From contig JACQZU010000012.1 of NCBI GenBank assembly GCA_016213735.1, positions 85,596 through 149,595 of the forward strand: a stretch of DNA of 64,000 nt. The letters run 5' to 3'. Under the pieces are notes generated by a model. It was given only the letters and a program-made list of their open reading frames with translations, was not told the origin of the DNA and searched no databases. How positions within the stretch are numbered: the stretch's first letter is position 1; every line of letters starts with the position of its first letter. Position numbers and translations under genes: made by a program. Below, in pieces: positions 8,624 to 17,606 of this stretch. The stretch comes from Acidobacteriota bacterium. GTDB lineage: Bacteria > Acidobacteriota > Holophagae > Holophagales > Holophagaceae.

Positions 8624-9396
8624 GCGCGGGCCTCCTCTTCGCCCAGGTAGGCCTCCACCACCCGGGGGTCCCGGACCACCTCGCCGGGGGCGCCCCGGGC
8701 GATGGTCTCCCCGAAGTCCAGCACCTGGATCTCCCGGCAGAGCTGCAGCACCACGGGCATCTGGTGCTCGATGAGCAGGATGGCCAGGGGGAAGTCCTGG
8801 TGGACCTTCCGGATGAGCTGGATCAGCTCCTCCACCTCGCGGGGGTTCATGCCCGCGGCCGGCTCGTCCAGAAGCAGCACCCTGGGGCCCGTGGCCAGGG
8901 CCCGGGCGATCTCCAGGCGGCGCTGTTCGCCGTAGGGGAGTCCGCCCGCCGCCTCGTCCCGAAGCCCCGCCAGCCCGAAGCGCTCCAGGTGCTCCAGGCT
9001 CCGCGCGAGAATGCGGGCCTCTTCCTCCCGGAAGCGCGCGGTCCTGAAGGTCGCCCACCAGAGCCCGTACCCCGCGCCGGGGTGGAAGGCCATCCGGATG
9101 TTGTCCAGCACCGACATCTGGGCGAAGAGCCGGATGTTCTGGAAGGTCCGGGCGATGCCGGCCCTCGCGACGGCGTCCGGCCCGAAGCGGGTGGTTTCGG
9201 TGTTCCCCAGGCTCACCCGGCCCCGGTCCGGGCGGTAGATCCCCGTGATCAGGTTGAAGACCGTCGTCTTGCCCGCGCCGTTGGGACCGATGATTCCCTG
9301 GATGTCCCGGGGACCCAGCTCCAGGTCGAAGCCCGAGACGGCGGTGAGGCCGCCGAAGGCCTTGGCCAGACCCTGGACCTTCAGCGCGGCCTCCAT
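8620..9396 (-). CDS. livG: Branched-chain amino acid ABC transporter ATP-binding protein
   Basis: A 258-residue ABC ATPase: Walker A GPNGAGKTT, the LivG-typical ARTFQNIRLF Q-loop, a degenerate signature LPYGEQRR, Walker B VLLLDEPAAGMNP and an H-loop LIEHQM. The start was set at ATG 9396 (MEAALKVQG) because upstream codons lie inside livM and are proline/histidine-rich. ATG overlaps the livM stop by one base (TGATG), so the genes are coupled. It partners LivF to drive the LivHM channel. Confidence 0.95.
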   Translation of the reverse strand: MEAALKVQGLAKAFGGLTAVSGFDLELGPRDIQGIIGPNGAGKTTVFNLITGIYRPDRGRVSLGNTETTRFGPDAVARAGIARTFQNIRLFAQMSVLDNIRMAFHPGAGYGLWWATFRTARFREEEARILARSLEHLERFGLAGLRDEAAGGLPYGEQRRLEIARALATGPRVLLLDEPAAGMNPREVEELIQLIRKVHQDFPLAILLIEHQMPVVLQLCREIQVLDFGETIARGAPGEVVRDPRVVEAYLGEEEARA

Positions 9397-10424
9397 CAGG
9401 ATCTCCCCCGGGGCCGGAGCCAGCGCCACTCGCGGTGGCCCATGAGCCCGGAGGGCCGGGTGAGCATGACCAGGATGAGGATCAGGGGGCTGAGGATCAT
9501 GCGCCACTCGGCCAGCTGGGGCGCGAAGGCGCCCAGCAGGTTCCGGAGCAGCTCCATCATCAGGGTGTAGGCCACCACGCCGAGGATGGAGCCCGAGAGG
9601 CTCGCCATGCCCCCCAGGTAGAGCATCACGAGGATCTCCGTGGTCTTGATGTAGTCGAAGCTGCGGGGGGTGATGAACTGCTGGTACTGGGCCCAGAGGC
9701 CCCCGGCGAGGCCGGCGAAGGCCGCCGCGATGGTGAAGGCCTGGAGCTTGGCCCGGTTCACGTCCACCCCCATGACCTCGGCGGCCAGGGGATTCTCCCG
9801 GATGGAGAGCCAGACCCGGCCGTAGCTGGACTGCACCAGGGCCCTCAGGACCGCGAGGGTCAGGAGGGTGCAGGCCGCCACGGCGGCGAACCCGGTGTTC
9901 CGGGGGATCCCGGTGAAGCCCCGGGGGCCTCCGACCGCGTCGATGTTCTGGATGACGTTGACGATGATCATGTTGAAGCCGAGGGTGATGATGGACAGGT
10001 AGTCCCCCACGGTCTTGAAGGTGGCGCGTCCCACCAGGTATCCCGCGGCGGCCGCGGCGGCCATGGCGGCCGCCAGGGTGGGCAGGAGGAGCAGGAGGGG
10101 CCCCAGGAAGGGGGGCAGGCTGGAGGGCGGCGGCAGCACGCGGGCCGCCAGGAGGGCGGCGGCATAGGCGCCCACGCCCATGAACCCCGCGTGGCCCAGG
10201 GCGAACTCGCCCAGGTAGCCGTTGAGGAGGTTCAGGCTCGCCACCAGGATGATGTTCATTCCCACCACGGTGAGGAGGTGGAGGTAGTAGGGGTTCAGCA
10301 CCTCCGGAAGGATCCCCGCCTCGGTCATCAGCTGGAGGGCCACGGCGAGGGCCAGGGTCCCGAGGACGAGTCCCCGGAGGGCCCAGGGGCCCGGCGCGCG
10401 GGGAGAGGGAGGAGGGGCGAGCAT
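9396..10424 (-). CDS. livM: Branched-chain amino acid ABC transporter permease
   Basis: A 342-residue inner-membrane permease with about eight to ten hydrophobic segments. The motifs LNLLNGYLGEFALGHAGFMG and the EAA-like stretch near AEVMGVDVNRAK are characteristic of LivM. It lies one base downstream of livH's stop region, in the liv operon, and forms the pore with LivH. A proline-rich N-terminal stretch precedes the first membrane helix. Confidence 0.95.
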   Translation of the reverse strand: MLAPPPSPRAPGPWALRGLVLGTLALAVALQLMTEAGILPEVLNPYYLHLLTVVGMNIILVASLNLLNGYLGEFALGHAGFMGVGAYAAALLAARVLPPPSSLPPFLGPLLLLLPTLAAAMAAAAAAGYLVGRATFKTVGDYLSIITLGFNMIIVNVIQNIDAVGGPRGFTGIPRNTGFAAVAACTLLTLAVLRALVQSSYGRVWLSIRENPLAAEVMGVDVNRAKLQAFTIAAAFAGLAGGLWAQYQQFITPRSFDYIKTTEILVMLYLGGMASLSGSILGVVAYTLMMELLRNLLGAFAPQLAEWRMILSPLILILVMLTRPSGLMGHREWRWLRPRGRS

Positions 10425-10425
10425 C

Positions 10426-11316
10426 CTAGACCTTCTTGGAGGCCGGCCGGCCCAGCAGGCCGGAGGGCCAGATCAGCAGCAGCAGGATCAGGAGGCCGAA
10501 GGCGATGCCGTTCTTCAGGTTGGAGGAGAGGTAGGCCACCGTGAGCACCTCCACCCCGGCCAGGAGGAAGGAGCCCAGGACGGCCCCTTCGATGGAACCG
10601 ATGCCCCCGATCACCGCGGCGATGAAGGCCTTCCACCCCAGGTCGATGCCCATGTAGGGGTCCAGGGAGTAGGCCTGTCCGAAGAAGACCCCCCCGGCCG
10701 CGGCCAGGGCGGAGCCGATGGCGAAGGTCACGGCGATGACGCGGTTCAGGTTGACGCCCATGAGGGGCACCACGTCCTTGTCGTCCGCCACCGCCCGCAT
10801 GGCGGTGCCCAGGAGGGTCCGGTGCACCACCGCCCAGAGGAGGGCCATGAGCGCCAGGGAGACGAAGATGATGAGCAGCTTGTCCCAGGTGACCGAGACG
10901 CCCAGGGCGTCCTGCAGCCAGGCCACGGGGGTGGTGGGCATCCGGGAGGGGATCTGCCGCGTCTCGGGCCCCACCCCCAGGCGGACCAGGTTCTCCAGGA
11001 AGATCCCCACCCCCAGGGCGGTGATGACCAGGGACATGCGCTGGGCCTGGCGCAGGCGGCGGTAGGCCACGCGCTCGATGGCCACCCCCAGGAGGGCCGT
11101 GAGCAGCATCGCCAGGGGCATGAGCGCCCAGAGGGGCATCCAGGTGAAGCGCAGGGCCAGGAGCAGGCCCGCGAAGCCGCCCACCATGAAGATGTCCCCG
11201 TGGGCGAAGTTGATCAGGCGGATGACGCCGTACACCATGCTGTAGCCCAGGGCGATGAGGGCGTACACGGCGCCGAGCTGGGCCGCGTTCAGGAGCTGCT
11301 GGACGACCGTTTCCAA
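10426..11316 (-). CDS. livH: Branched-chain amino acid ABC transporter permease
   Basis: A 296-residue LivH-type permease. LGYSMVYGVIRLINFAHGD near the N-terminus and MRAVADDKDVVPLMGVNLNR (EAA loop) are family hallmarks, with about eight membrane segments. The start codon is TTG at 11316 (METVVQQLLNAAQ); no ATG or GTG lies at the conserved N-terminus. It follows livK after 25 bp in the same operon. Confidence 0.94.
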   Translation of the reverse strand: METVVQQLLNAAQLGAVYALIALGYSMVYGVIRLINFAHGDIFMVGGFAGLLLALRFTWMPLWALMPLAMLLTALLGVAIERVAYRRLRQAQRMSLVITALGVGIFLENLVRLGVGPETRQIPSRMPTTPVAWLQDALGVSVTWDKLLIIFVSLALMALLWAVVHRTLLGTAMRAVADDKDVVPLMGVNLNRVIAVTFAIGSALAAAGGVFFGQAYSLDPYMGIDLGWKAFIAAVIGGIGSIEGAVLGSFLLAGVEVLTVAYLSSNLKNGIAFGLLILLLLIWPSGLLGRPASKKV

Positions 11317-11341
11317 GCCCGGGATTCCCTGGGGGCCCGGC

Positions 11342-12475
11342 CTAGGGGTTCACCGCGCTGTCGAAGACGAACCTGCCGTTCTCGATCCGGATCATCACCG
11401 CGCCCTTGACGGGGTCTCCGCTCCCCCCGTAGGTGATGGTCCCGGTCACCCCCTTGAATCCCGAGGTGGCGGCCAGGGCGTCCCGGAGGGCGCGGGGCTC
11501 GGCCTTGCCCGCGGTGCCGGCGGCCTTGAAGAGCAGCTGGGCCGCGTCGTAGGTGAGGGCCGCCGCGGCGTCGGGGACGGATCCGAAGCGGGCCTTGTAC
11601 TTGGCGATGAAGGCCTGGGCCCCCGGGTCGCTGGTGTCCGGGGAGTAGTGGTTCGAGAAGGATGCGCCGTCCATGACCCCGCCCCCGAGCTTCACCAGCT
11701 CCGGGTTGTCCCACCCGTCCCCGCCCAGGATGGGCGCGGTGATGCCCAGCTTGCGGGCCTGCTGGACCTGGAGGGGCACCTCGTTGAAGTAGTTGGGGAG
11801 GAAGAGCACGTCGGGCTTGGCGGCCTTGATCTTGGTGAGCTGGGCGGAGAAGTCCGTGTCCTTCGTGTTGTAGGTCTCGAAGCCCGCGAGGGTGCCGCCC
11901 AGCTTGGCGAATTCGTCACGGAAGACCTCGGCGATGCCCTTGTTGTAGTCGCTCGCGATGTCGTAGAGCACCGCGGCCGTGCGGGCCTTCAGGCGCCCCG
12001 CCGCGAACTGGGCCACCACCTTCCCCTGGAAGGGATCGATGAAGCAGGCCCTGAAGACGAATTTCCGGCCCTTGGTGACGTTGGGGTTGGTGGCCCAGGG
12101 CGTGACCTGGGGGATCCCGGCGGACTCGGCGATGGGGGCGCCCGCGTTGGCGCACTTGCTGGACTGGGAGCCGATGATGGCCACCACCCGGTCCTGGTTG
12201 ATGAGCTTCTGGAACACCGTGGCGGTGGATTCGGGCTTGTTCTCGTCGTCCTCCACCACGAAGCGCACCTTCAGCGTCTTCCCGCCCACGCTCAGGCCCC
12301 CGGCGGCGTTCGCCTCGTCCTGGGCGAGCAGGGCGGCGTTCTTGGTGGACTGGCCCAGGGCGGAGATGTCCCCGGTGAGGGGGGCCGAGACGCCGATCTT
12401 CAGCTCGTTGCCGCCAGGTTTGCAGGCCCCGAGCAGGAGGAGTGGAAGGAGGGCGGTCCAGGCGGTCTTGGTCAT
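11342..12475 (-). CDS. livK: Branched-chain amino acid ABC transporter substrate-binding lipoprotein
   Basis: A 377-residue periplasmic binding protein of the type I fold (Leu/Ile/Val-binding family). The first residues form a lipoprotein signal with lipobox LLGAC, the cysteine at about 18, so it is predicted to be membrane-anchored. KIGVSAPLTGDISALGQ is the usual opening strand. First gene of livKHMGF and the determinant of substrate choice; amino acids or short amides are both possible for the family. It starts 61 bp after asnB on the same strand. Confidence 0.93.
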   Translation of the reverse strand: MTKTAWTALLPLLLLGACKPGGNELKIGVSAPLTGDISALGQSTKNAALLAQDEANAAGGLSVGGKTLKVRFVVEDDENKPESTATVFQKLINQDRVVAIIGSQSSKCANAGAPIAESAGIPQVTPWATNPNVTKGRKFVFRACFIDPFQGKVVAQFAAGRLKARTAAVLYDIASDYNKGIAEVFRDEFAKLGGTLAGFETYNTKDTDFSAQLTKIKAAKPDVLFLPNYFNEVPLQVQQARKLGITAPILGGDGWDNPELVKLGGGVMDGASFSNHYSPDTSDPGAQAFIAKYKARFGSVPDAAAALTYDAAQLLFKAAGTAGKAEPRALRDALAATSGFKGVTGTITYGGSGDPVKGAVMIRIENGRFVFDSAVNP

Positions 12476-12536
12476 GGTGCGGCTCCGGAGGGGTGTGCCC
12501 CTGAGGGTACCCGAAGCCGGGCGGGGAGGGTCCCCC

Positions 12537-14240
12537 TCAGGGCCGCCCGTAGCCCTCCCGGTGGACGTCCATCACGGCCCGGCCGCTGGGGTCCACCATC
12601 TTCTCGAAGGCGGCGTCCCACTTGAGGGCCGTGGGGGTGCTGCAGGCCACGCTGCGCTCGAAGGGCACGCAGGCCACCGCCGAGGCGGAGGGGAAGTGCT
12701 GCTCGAAGATCTGGCGGTAGAGGTAGCCCTCCTTGGTCTCGGGGGTCTTGACCGGAAAGCGCTCGCCGGCGCCCCGGAGCATCCCGTCGCTCACCTCGGC
12801 TTCGGCGAAGGCCTTGAGGCCGTCGATCCACCCGTAGCCCACGCCGTCGGAGAACTGCTCCTTCTGCCGCCAGAGCACGGAATCCGGGATGGCGCCGTCG
12901 AAGGCCTTCCGGAGCGGCCACTTCTCGATGGGCCGGTCCCGGGGGGCGTTCCGGGGCACCTTCACCTCGGGATCCAGGTTCATGGCCACGTCCAGGAACT
13001 CCCGGTCCAGGAAGGGCACCCGGGCCTCCACCCCCCAGGCGGCGGAGGACTTGTTGGCCCGGAGGCAGTCGTAGAGGTGCAGCTTGGAGAGCTTGCGGAC
13101 GGTCTCCGCGTGCAGTTCCCGGCCGTCCGGCGCCTTGTGGAAGTAGAGGTAGCCGCCGAAGACCTCGTCGGCCCCCTCGCCGGAGAGGATCATCTTGATC
13201 CCCATGGCCCGGATCTTCCGCATCATGAGGTACATGGGCGTGGAGGCCCGGACGGTGGTGAGGTCGAAGGTCTCCAGGTGGTAGATCACGTCCGACAGGG
13301 CGTCCAGGCCCTCCTGCACGGTGAAGTGGAACTCGTGGTGGACCGAGCCGATGGCCTCGGCCACGGTGCGGGCGGGACCCAGGTCCGGCGCCCCCTTCAG
13401 GCCCACGGCGAAGGAGTGGAGGCGGGGCCACCAGGCGGGGCTGCGGTCCTGCTCCTCGACGCGCTTGGCGCTGAACTTGGCGGCCGTGGCGGCGATGATG
13501 GAACTGTCCACCCCGCCGCTGATGAGCACGCCGTAGGGCACGTCGCTCATGAGCTGGCGGTGCACGGCGGCTTCCAGGGCCTGCCGGAGGACGCCGGGAT
13601 CGTAGGGCTCCATCGGGAGGAAATCCTCCGCGGCCCAGGCGGGTTCGTAGTAGGGCTGGAATCCCTTTTCCGCCTCGCTTCCGAGGAAGTAGTGTCCGGG
13701 AGGGAACTCCCGGATGCGCTCGCAGACCCCCGTCAGGGCCTTCATCTCGGAGGCCACGTGGAGGTGCTCCTGCCGGTCCCAGCCGAGGTAGAGGGGGATG
13801 ACCCCGATGGGATCCCGGGCGATCAGGTAGGTCTTTCTCTTCGGGTCCCACAGCACGAAGGCGAAAATGCCGTTGATGCGGTTGAGGAAATCCTTGGGGT
13901 CCAGCTCGTCGTAAAGGTAGAGGATGACCTCGCAGTCACTGGAGGTCTGGTAGTCGTGGGGCTCCCGCAGCTGGCTTTCCAGCTCCTTGTGGTTGTAGAT
14001 CTCCCCGTTCACCGCCAGGACGGCCCCGGTCCAGGCGTCCACCAGGGGCTGGGCCCCGTGCTCCACGTCCACGATGGCGAGGCGCTCGTGGGCCAGGATG
14101 GCCCCCTCGTCGGCGAAGATCCCGCTCCAGTCGGGTCCGCGGTGGCGCAGCAGCCGCGACTGGGCCAGGGCGCGCCTCCGGAGTTCTCCGGCGTCGGAAC
14201 GTCCGGGGGCGAGGTCGAGGATCGAGAGAATGCCGCACAT
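12537..14240 (-). CDS. asnB: Asparagine synthetase B, glutamine-hydrolysing
   Basis: A 567-residue enzyme making asparagine from aspartate, ATP and glutamine. The mature N-terminus is MCGILS, in which Cys2 is the glutaminase nucleophile, so ATG 14240 is the right start. The N-terminal Ntn glutaminase domain (1-200) includes LRHRGPDWSG and VNGEIYNH. The synthetase domain has the PPi loop SGGVDSS and a conserved SGEGADEVFGGY. The 5' leader carries a terminator hairpin right before the gene and an upstream ORF with four Asn codons in five positions, suggesting attenuation by Asn-tRNA supply. livK follows downstream. Confidence 0.96.
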   Translation of the reverse strand: MCGILSILDLAPGRSDAGELRRRALAQSRLLRHRGPDWSGIFADEGAILAHERLAIVDVEHGAQPLVDAWTGAVLAVNGEIYNHKELESQLREPHDYQTSSDCEVILYLYDELDPKDFLNRINGIFAFVLWDPKRKTYLIARDPIGVIPLYLGWDRQEHLHVASEMKALTGVCERIREFPPGHYFLGSEAEKGFQPYYEPAWAAEDFLPMEPYDPGVLRQALEAAVHRQLMSDVPYGVLISGGVDSSIIAATAAKFSAKRVEEQDRSPAWWPRLHSFAVGLKGAPDLGPARTVAEAIGSVHHEFHFTVQEGLDALSDVIYHLETFDLTTVRASTPMYLMMRKIRAMGIKMILSGEGADEVFGGYLYFHKAPDGRELHAETVRKLSKLHLYDCLRANKSSAAWGVEARVPFLDREFLDVAMNLDPEVKVPRNAPRDRPIEKWPLRKAFDGAIPDSVLWRQKEQFSDGVGYGWIDGLKAFAEAEVSDGMLRGAGERFPVKTPETKEGYLYRQIFEQHFPSASAVACVPFERSVACSTPTALKWDAAFEKMVDPSGRAVMDVHREGYGRP

Positions 14241-14260
14241 GTTGGACTCCTGAAGTGGCC

Positions 14261-14296
14261 AAAAAACAAAACCCCCGATCCCTTGCGGATCGGGGG
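14261..14296 (-). terminator. Intrinsic terminator in the asnB leader
   Basis: On the minus strand a perfect 10-bp stem (CCCCCGATCC and GGATCGGGGG, 14287-14296 with 14272-14281) with a five-base loop is followed by a T-rich run TTTTGTTTTTT (14271-14261), only 20 bases before the asnB start codon. Its position inside the leader rather than after a gene argues for an attenuator rather than a terminator of the upstream pepQ-like gene. Confidence 0.85.
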
Positions 14297-14317
14297 TGGT
14301 CAGGGGCTGAGGTCTGT

Positions 14318-14407
14318 CTAGGGCCGACCCGCTCCGTCCCACGCGCGATCCGCGCGGGGGGGCCGGTTATTGTTGCGGTTGTCCTGCCGCTGGAGGATGT
14401 GGCTCAA
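14318..14407 (-). CDS. Candidate asparagine leader peptide of asnB
   Basis: A 29-codon ORF, TTG start at 14407, stop TAG at 14318. It reads MSHILQRQDNRNNNRPPR and continues to a C-terminal GRP. Asn codons occupy positions 10, 12, 13 and 14 (AAC, AAC, AAT, AAC), a density far above chance for a 70 percent GC genome. An AGGA lies nine bases before the TTG. Downstream, 14346-14353 (GCGGATCG on the minus strand) can pair with 14285-14292 (CGATCCGC), the 5' arm of the terminator. A ribosome stalled at the Asn codons would leave that segment free to act as antiterminator. The layout matches amino-acid attenuators such as trp or his leaders; the mechanism is inferred. Confidence 0.6.
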   Translation of the reverse strand: MSHILQRQDNRNNNRPPRADRAWDGAGRP

Positions 14408-14465
14408 GTGAATGGATCCTGGCCCTTAGAGAATGAGGCCCGGGAAGGCGACCGTCAAGCCTGGA

Positions 14466-15788
14466 TCAGGTGGGGAGCTGTTCCCGGGTGAGGTTCCGGC
14501 CCCCGTGCTCCGTCACCAGGATGTTGTCCTCGATGCGGATCCCGCCGCAGGGAATCAGCTCGTCGATGAGCTTCCAATCGAACAGCGCGGCGTGCTCGTT
14601 CCCGCGGAAGGGGCGCAGGAGCATGGGGATGAAGTAGAGGCCGGGCTCGATCGTGAAGACCTGCCGGGGCTCGATGGTGCGCGTGGTGCGCAGGTACGGG
14701 TGCTCCGGGGGAGGCGGCTGCAGGTCGCCCCCGGGGCCGGCCAGCTTGCCGGCGACGTCGTGCACCTGGAGGCCCAGGTGGTGACCCAGGCCGTGGGGAT
14801 AGAAGGCACGGGTCAACCCCTTGGCGATGGCCTCCTCGGGACCGGCCTTCAGGATGCCGGCGCTCTGGAGCAGGGCCCCGATCTTCAGGTGGCTGGAGTG
14901 GTGCAGGGCGCCGAAGGAGAGGCCGGGCTTCACCTCCGCGCAGAGCTCCTGCTGCAGCTTCTCCATGCCCACCACCAGCGCGGCGAATCGGGGGTCGCAC
15001 CCCGGGCCCGGTGTGGTGCGGGTGATGTCCGAGGCATAGCCCCGGACGTTGGCGCCGCAGTCCAGAAGGAGGGTCTTTCCGTTCCGGAAGGTTCGCTTCC
15101 CTTCGTAGTGGAGGGTGGCGCCCTTTTCATTGAGGGCCACGATGCTGGCGAAGGCCAGGTCGTGGTCCAGGCATCCCACGGCCTGGGCGAAGGCGTGGTG
15201 GATCTCCAGCTCGGAGGCCCCCGCGAGGAACGCGGCCCGGCCGGCCGAGTGTCCCCGGGCGCCCAGGACTGTCGCCTCCTCCATGCAGCGGACCTCGTAG
15301 GCGCTCTTGAAGCTGCGGCCCCAGTCCAGGAAGGCAGTGATGGAGGCAGGGTTGGGGTCCAGCCCCGCGGCCCCGGCCCGGTCCGTCTCGTTCCCGATGT
15401 AGGCGGCCCGCGAAGGCTTCCCGAGGGTCTCCCAGACGGCGTCCAGGGTGGCGCACTCCACGAGGTCGAAGCTGGCCAGCCAGAAGGGCTCCCCGCCCCA
15501 GAGCGCCGCCAGGGGCAGCTGCTCGTACCAGAAGTCCTCCGGGGCGTACCGGATCAGGAGGGGGCGTTTTCCGGCCTCCACCTTGAGAACGTGGTGCGGC
15601 CCCCGCAGGGGGCAGTGGTGGACGAAATGGGGCGTGGAACGGAAGGGGGCTTCCTGGTCGTCGGCGAAGTGGGTGTAGGGCTGGCCGCTGGAGATCACCA
15701 GGGCCTCGTAGCCGGTGTCGGCGAGGGCCCTGGAGGCCCAGGCCAGGCGTTCCGCCAGGTGTTCGCTGAAGAGGGTGCGGAGGTCCAT
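14466..15788 (-). CDS. pepQ: Xaa-Pro dipeptidase (M24 metallopeptidase)
   Basis: A 440-residue creatinase-fold peptidase hydrolysing dipeptides with C-terminal proline. Metal ligands are seen in order: Asp in LLLDCGANVRGYASDITR (two Asp), His in YPHGLGHHLG, Glu in FTIEPGLYF and Glu in GGIRIEDNILV. The N-terminal half is the expected non-catalytic domain. Start at ATG 15788 (MDLRTLFSEHL); the frame extends nine codons further up without support. Length is close to E. coli PepQ. Confidence 0.92.
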   Translation of the reverse strand: MDLRTLFSEHLAERLAWASRALADTGYEALVISSGQPYTHFADDQEAPFRSTPHFVHHCPLRGPHHVLKVEAGKRPLLIRYAPEDFWYEQLPLAALWGGEPFWLASFDLVECATLDAVWETLGKPSRAAYIGNETDRAGAAGLDPNPASITAFLDWGRSFKSAYEVRCMEEATVLGARGHSAGRAAFLAGASELEIHHAFAQAVGCLDHDLAFASIVALNEKGATLHYEGKRTFRNGKTLLLDCGANVRGYASDITRTTPGPGCDPRFAALVVGMEKLQQELCAEVKPGLSFGALHHSSHLKIGALLQSAGILKAGPEEAIAKGLTRAFYPHGLGHHLGLQVHDVAGKLAGPGGDLQPPPPEHPYLRTTRTIEPRQVFTIEPGLYFIPMLLRPFRGNEHAALFDWKLIDELIPCGGIRIEDNILVTEHGGRNLTREQLPT

Positions 15789-15842
15789 GGTCGTCCTTCC
15801 CGAGGCCCCCATCATGCCATCCCGGGGACGGGCGGGCGGAAC

Positions 15843-16652
15843 CTACAGAAAGCGGAGGGGCTTCGCCTCCGGGGCGAAGCCGTGGCGGACCGCCTTGTCG
15901 AAAAAGAGGGCCAGGCTCTCCCGCTCGGCTTCCCCGAGGGTGTAGCAGATGTTCTCCGTGAGGTATTCGCGCAATTCCGGCTTGGTCCACCCGATGCTGC
16001 GCCAGGCCTCGTCCACGATCTCCCCGAGGTGGTCCATCCCCATCTCCAGGCTGCGGTGGAAGAAGGGGGCCACCCCGCCCGGCAGGGGCAGGGGAGGGGC
16101 GTCCTCGCGGACCAGCCACAGGGCGAACACGAAGGGAAGCCCGGTCCATCGGTGCCATTCCTCCGCGAGGTCGAGCACCAGGAGTCCCTCCCGTCTGGCT
16201 CGCATGAAGTGGTCCCCGATCAGGACCGCGGCGTCGTTCCCTTCGAGCATGGCGGGCAGGTCGGGCTCCATTTCGGTCACCCGGGGATCGGTTCCGTAGC
16301 GCTCCCGCAGCAGCAGCTGGGCGAGCACGAGGGAGGTCCTGGAACTGCGGTCCAGGGCCAGGCTCCGGATCTCCTCGGGGGGAACCCTGGAAAGGATGCC
16401 CACCGAGCGCACCCGCTTGGGGCTCGCGATGCAGAGGCCCGGCACGATCCGGAGGGCCGGGATCCGAAGGTACTCGATGCTGCTCACGATCCCCGCATCC
16501 ACCGACCCGGCCCGGAGCTGGTCGGCGCAGGCGGAAGGCACGTGGGATTCGAGGTGGACGTACTGGTACCCGAGGCCGTGCTTGAAGCCGTAGTTGAGGG
16601 GCGCCGCGTTGAGGTACTCGATGATGGAAATCCTGAAGGGCAGGCCGCGCAT
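15843..16652 (-). CDS. mqnA: Chorismate dehydratase of the futalosine menaquinone pathway
   Basis: A 269-residue periplasmic-binding-protein-fold enzyme that converts chorismate to 3-[(1-carboxyvinyl)oxy]benzoate, the first futalosine-pathway step. IIEYLNAAPLNYGF, VPSACADQLRAGSVDAGIVSSIEY and the C-terminal YLTENICYTLGE segment match MqnA. It implies menaquinone is made by the futalosine route, although no other mqn gene is in the window. It starts 50 bp from the divergent ogt. Confidence 0.9.
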   Translation of the reverse strand: MRGLPFRISIIEYLNAAPLNYGFKHGLGYQYVHLESHVPSACADQLRAGSVDAGIVSSIEYLRIPALRIVPGLCIASPKRVRSVGILSRVPPEEIRSLALDRSSRTSLVLAQLLLRERYGTDPRVTEMEPDLPAMLEGNDAAVLIGDHFMRARREGLLVLDLAEEWHRWTGLPFVFALWLVREDAPPLPLPGGVAPFFHRSLEMGMDHLGEIVDEAWRSIGWTKPELREYLTENICYTLGEAERESLALFFDKAVRHGFAPEAKPLRFL

Positions 16653-16702
16653 GGTCCAAGTCTATCCCCCGGCCCCGGGGGCCTTCTGCGATCATTCAGG
16701 AC

Positions 16703-17218
16703 ATGAACCTCTGGCACTACGAGCTGGAGACCCCCCTGGGGCCGATGCGGGCCGCCTTCGACGGGCGGGGGCGCCTGCACGAACTCTCCTTCGGGGGACT
16801 GGACCCCCGGGACACGGTGCCCGTGGCCACCAAGCAGATCCGGGAGGCCCACGCCTTCCTGTCCCGCCAGCTGGCGGCCTACTTCTCCTGCACCCTGCGG
16901 ACCTTCACGGTGCCCCTGGCCCCCGAAGGCACCCTCTTCCAGATGAGGGTCTGGGAGGAGCTCCGGCGCATCCCCTTCGGGCAGACCGCCAGCTACCACC
17001 AGCTGGCGGAACGGCTGGGGGAGCCCCGGGCCACCCGGGCCGTGGGGCAGGCCAACGGAGCCAATCCCATCGCCATCCTCATCCCCTGCCACCGGGTCAT
17101 CGGGGCGGACGGATCCCTGGTGGGCTACGGGGGCGGCATGGAACGGAAGGAATTCCTCCTGAGGCTGGAGGGGGTCCTCCAGCCGGTGGAGCGGCCCCAC
17201 GGGCTCTTCGAGGGCTGA
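16703..17218 (+). CDS. ogt: Methylated-DNA--protein-cysteine S-methyltransferase
   Basis: A 171-residue suicide DNA repair protein removing methyl groups from O6-methylguanine. The active site PCHRVIG is present and preceded by AVGQANGANPIAILI; the DNA-binding helix-turn-helix with RIPFGQTASYHQLA precedes it. The ATG at 16703 follows the short mqnA-ogt divergent gap. It ends four bases from the convergent speH gene. Confidence 0.95.
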   Translation: MNLWHYELETPLGPMRAAFDGRGRLHELSFGGLDPRDTVPVATKQIREAHAFLSRQLAAYFSCTLRTFTVPLAPEGTLFQMRVWEELRRIPFGQTASYHQLAERLGEPRATRAVGQANGANPIAILIPCHRVIGADGSLVGYGGGMERKEFLLRLEGVLQPVERPHGLFEG

Positions 17219-17222
17219 GCCC

Positions 17223-17594
17223 TCAGAGGTGGCAGAGCTCCAGCTTGCGGAGGGGCCCACGCTGGTACTCCAGCAGCTCCAGGTCCTCCGCCTTCAGGGC
17301 TTCCTTGAGGACCGCCAGGGCCTTCCGGGGTTCCACCCGGGCCACGCAGGTGAAGAAATCCACGGCCGCGAACCGGTATTCCGGCCAGGTGTGGATGGCC
17401 AGGTGGCTCTCGGCGATGATCACCGCCCCGCTCACGCCCAGGGGGCTGAAGTGATGGAAGTTGTGGGTGATGACCGTGGCGCCGCTGGCCTCCACCGCGG
17501 CCAGCATGGCCGTCGTGACGTGGTGGAGGTCCGACAGCAGGCCCGCGTCGCAGCCTGAGAATTCCGCCAGGAGGTGTCGCCCGAGGGCCCGCAT
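17223..17594 (-). CDS. speH: S-adenosylmethionine decarboxylase proenzyme, bacterial type
   Basis: A 123-residue pyruvoyl enzyme making decarboxylated SAM for spermidine synthesis. Autocleavage is expected between Glu62 and Ser63 in AESHLAIHTWPE; the downstream His and the ATVITHNFHHFSPLGVSG segment (active-site region) are conserved. Length is normal for class 1B enzymes. No speE is nearby. Twelve bases separate it from the methyltransferase gene upstream on the same strand. Confidence 0.95.
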   Translation of the reverse strand: MRALGRHLLAEFSGCDAGLLSDLHHVTTAMLAAVEASGATVITHNFHHFSPLGVSGAVIIAESHLAIHTWPEYRFAAVDFFTCVARVEPRKALAVLKEALKAEDLELLEYQRGPLRKLELCHL

Positions 17595-17606
17595 GGCTCC
17601 AGCCTA

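Noticed and set aside
5609..8650. 1013-codon plus-strand open frame opposite phosphofructokinase and through the epimerase and livF
   Set aside because: It is antisense to three well-conserved genes, has low-complexity His/Gly/Val/Asp composition, and comes from the scarcity of stop codons in GC-rich DNA.
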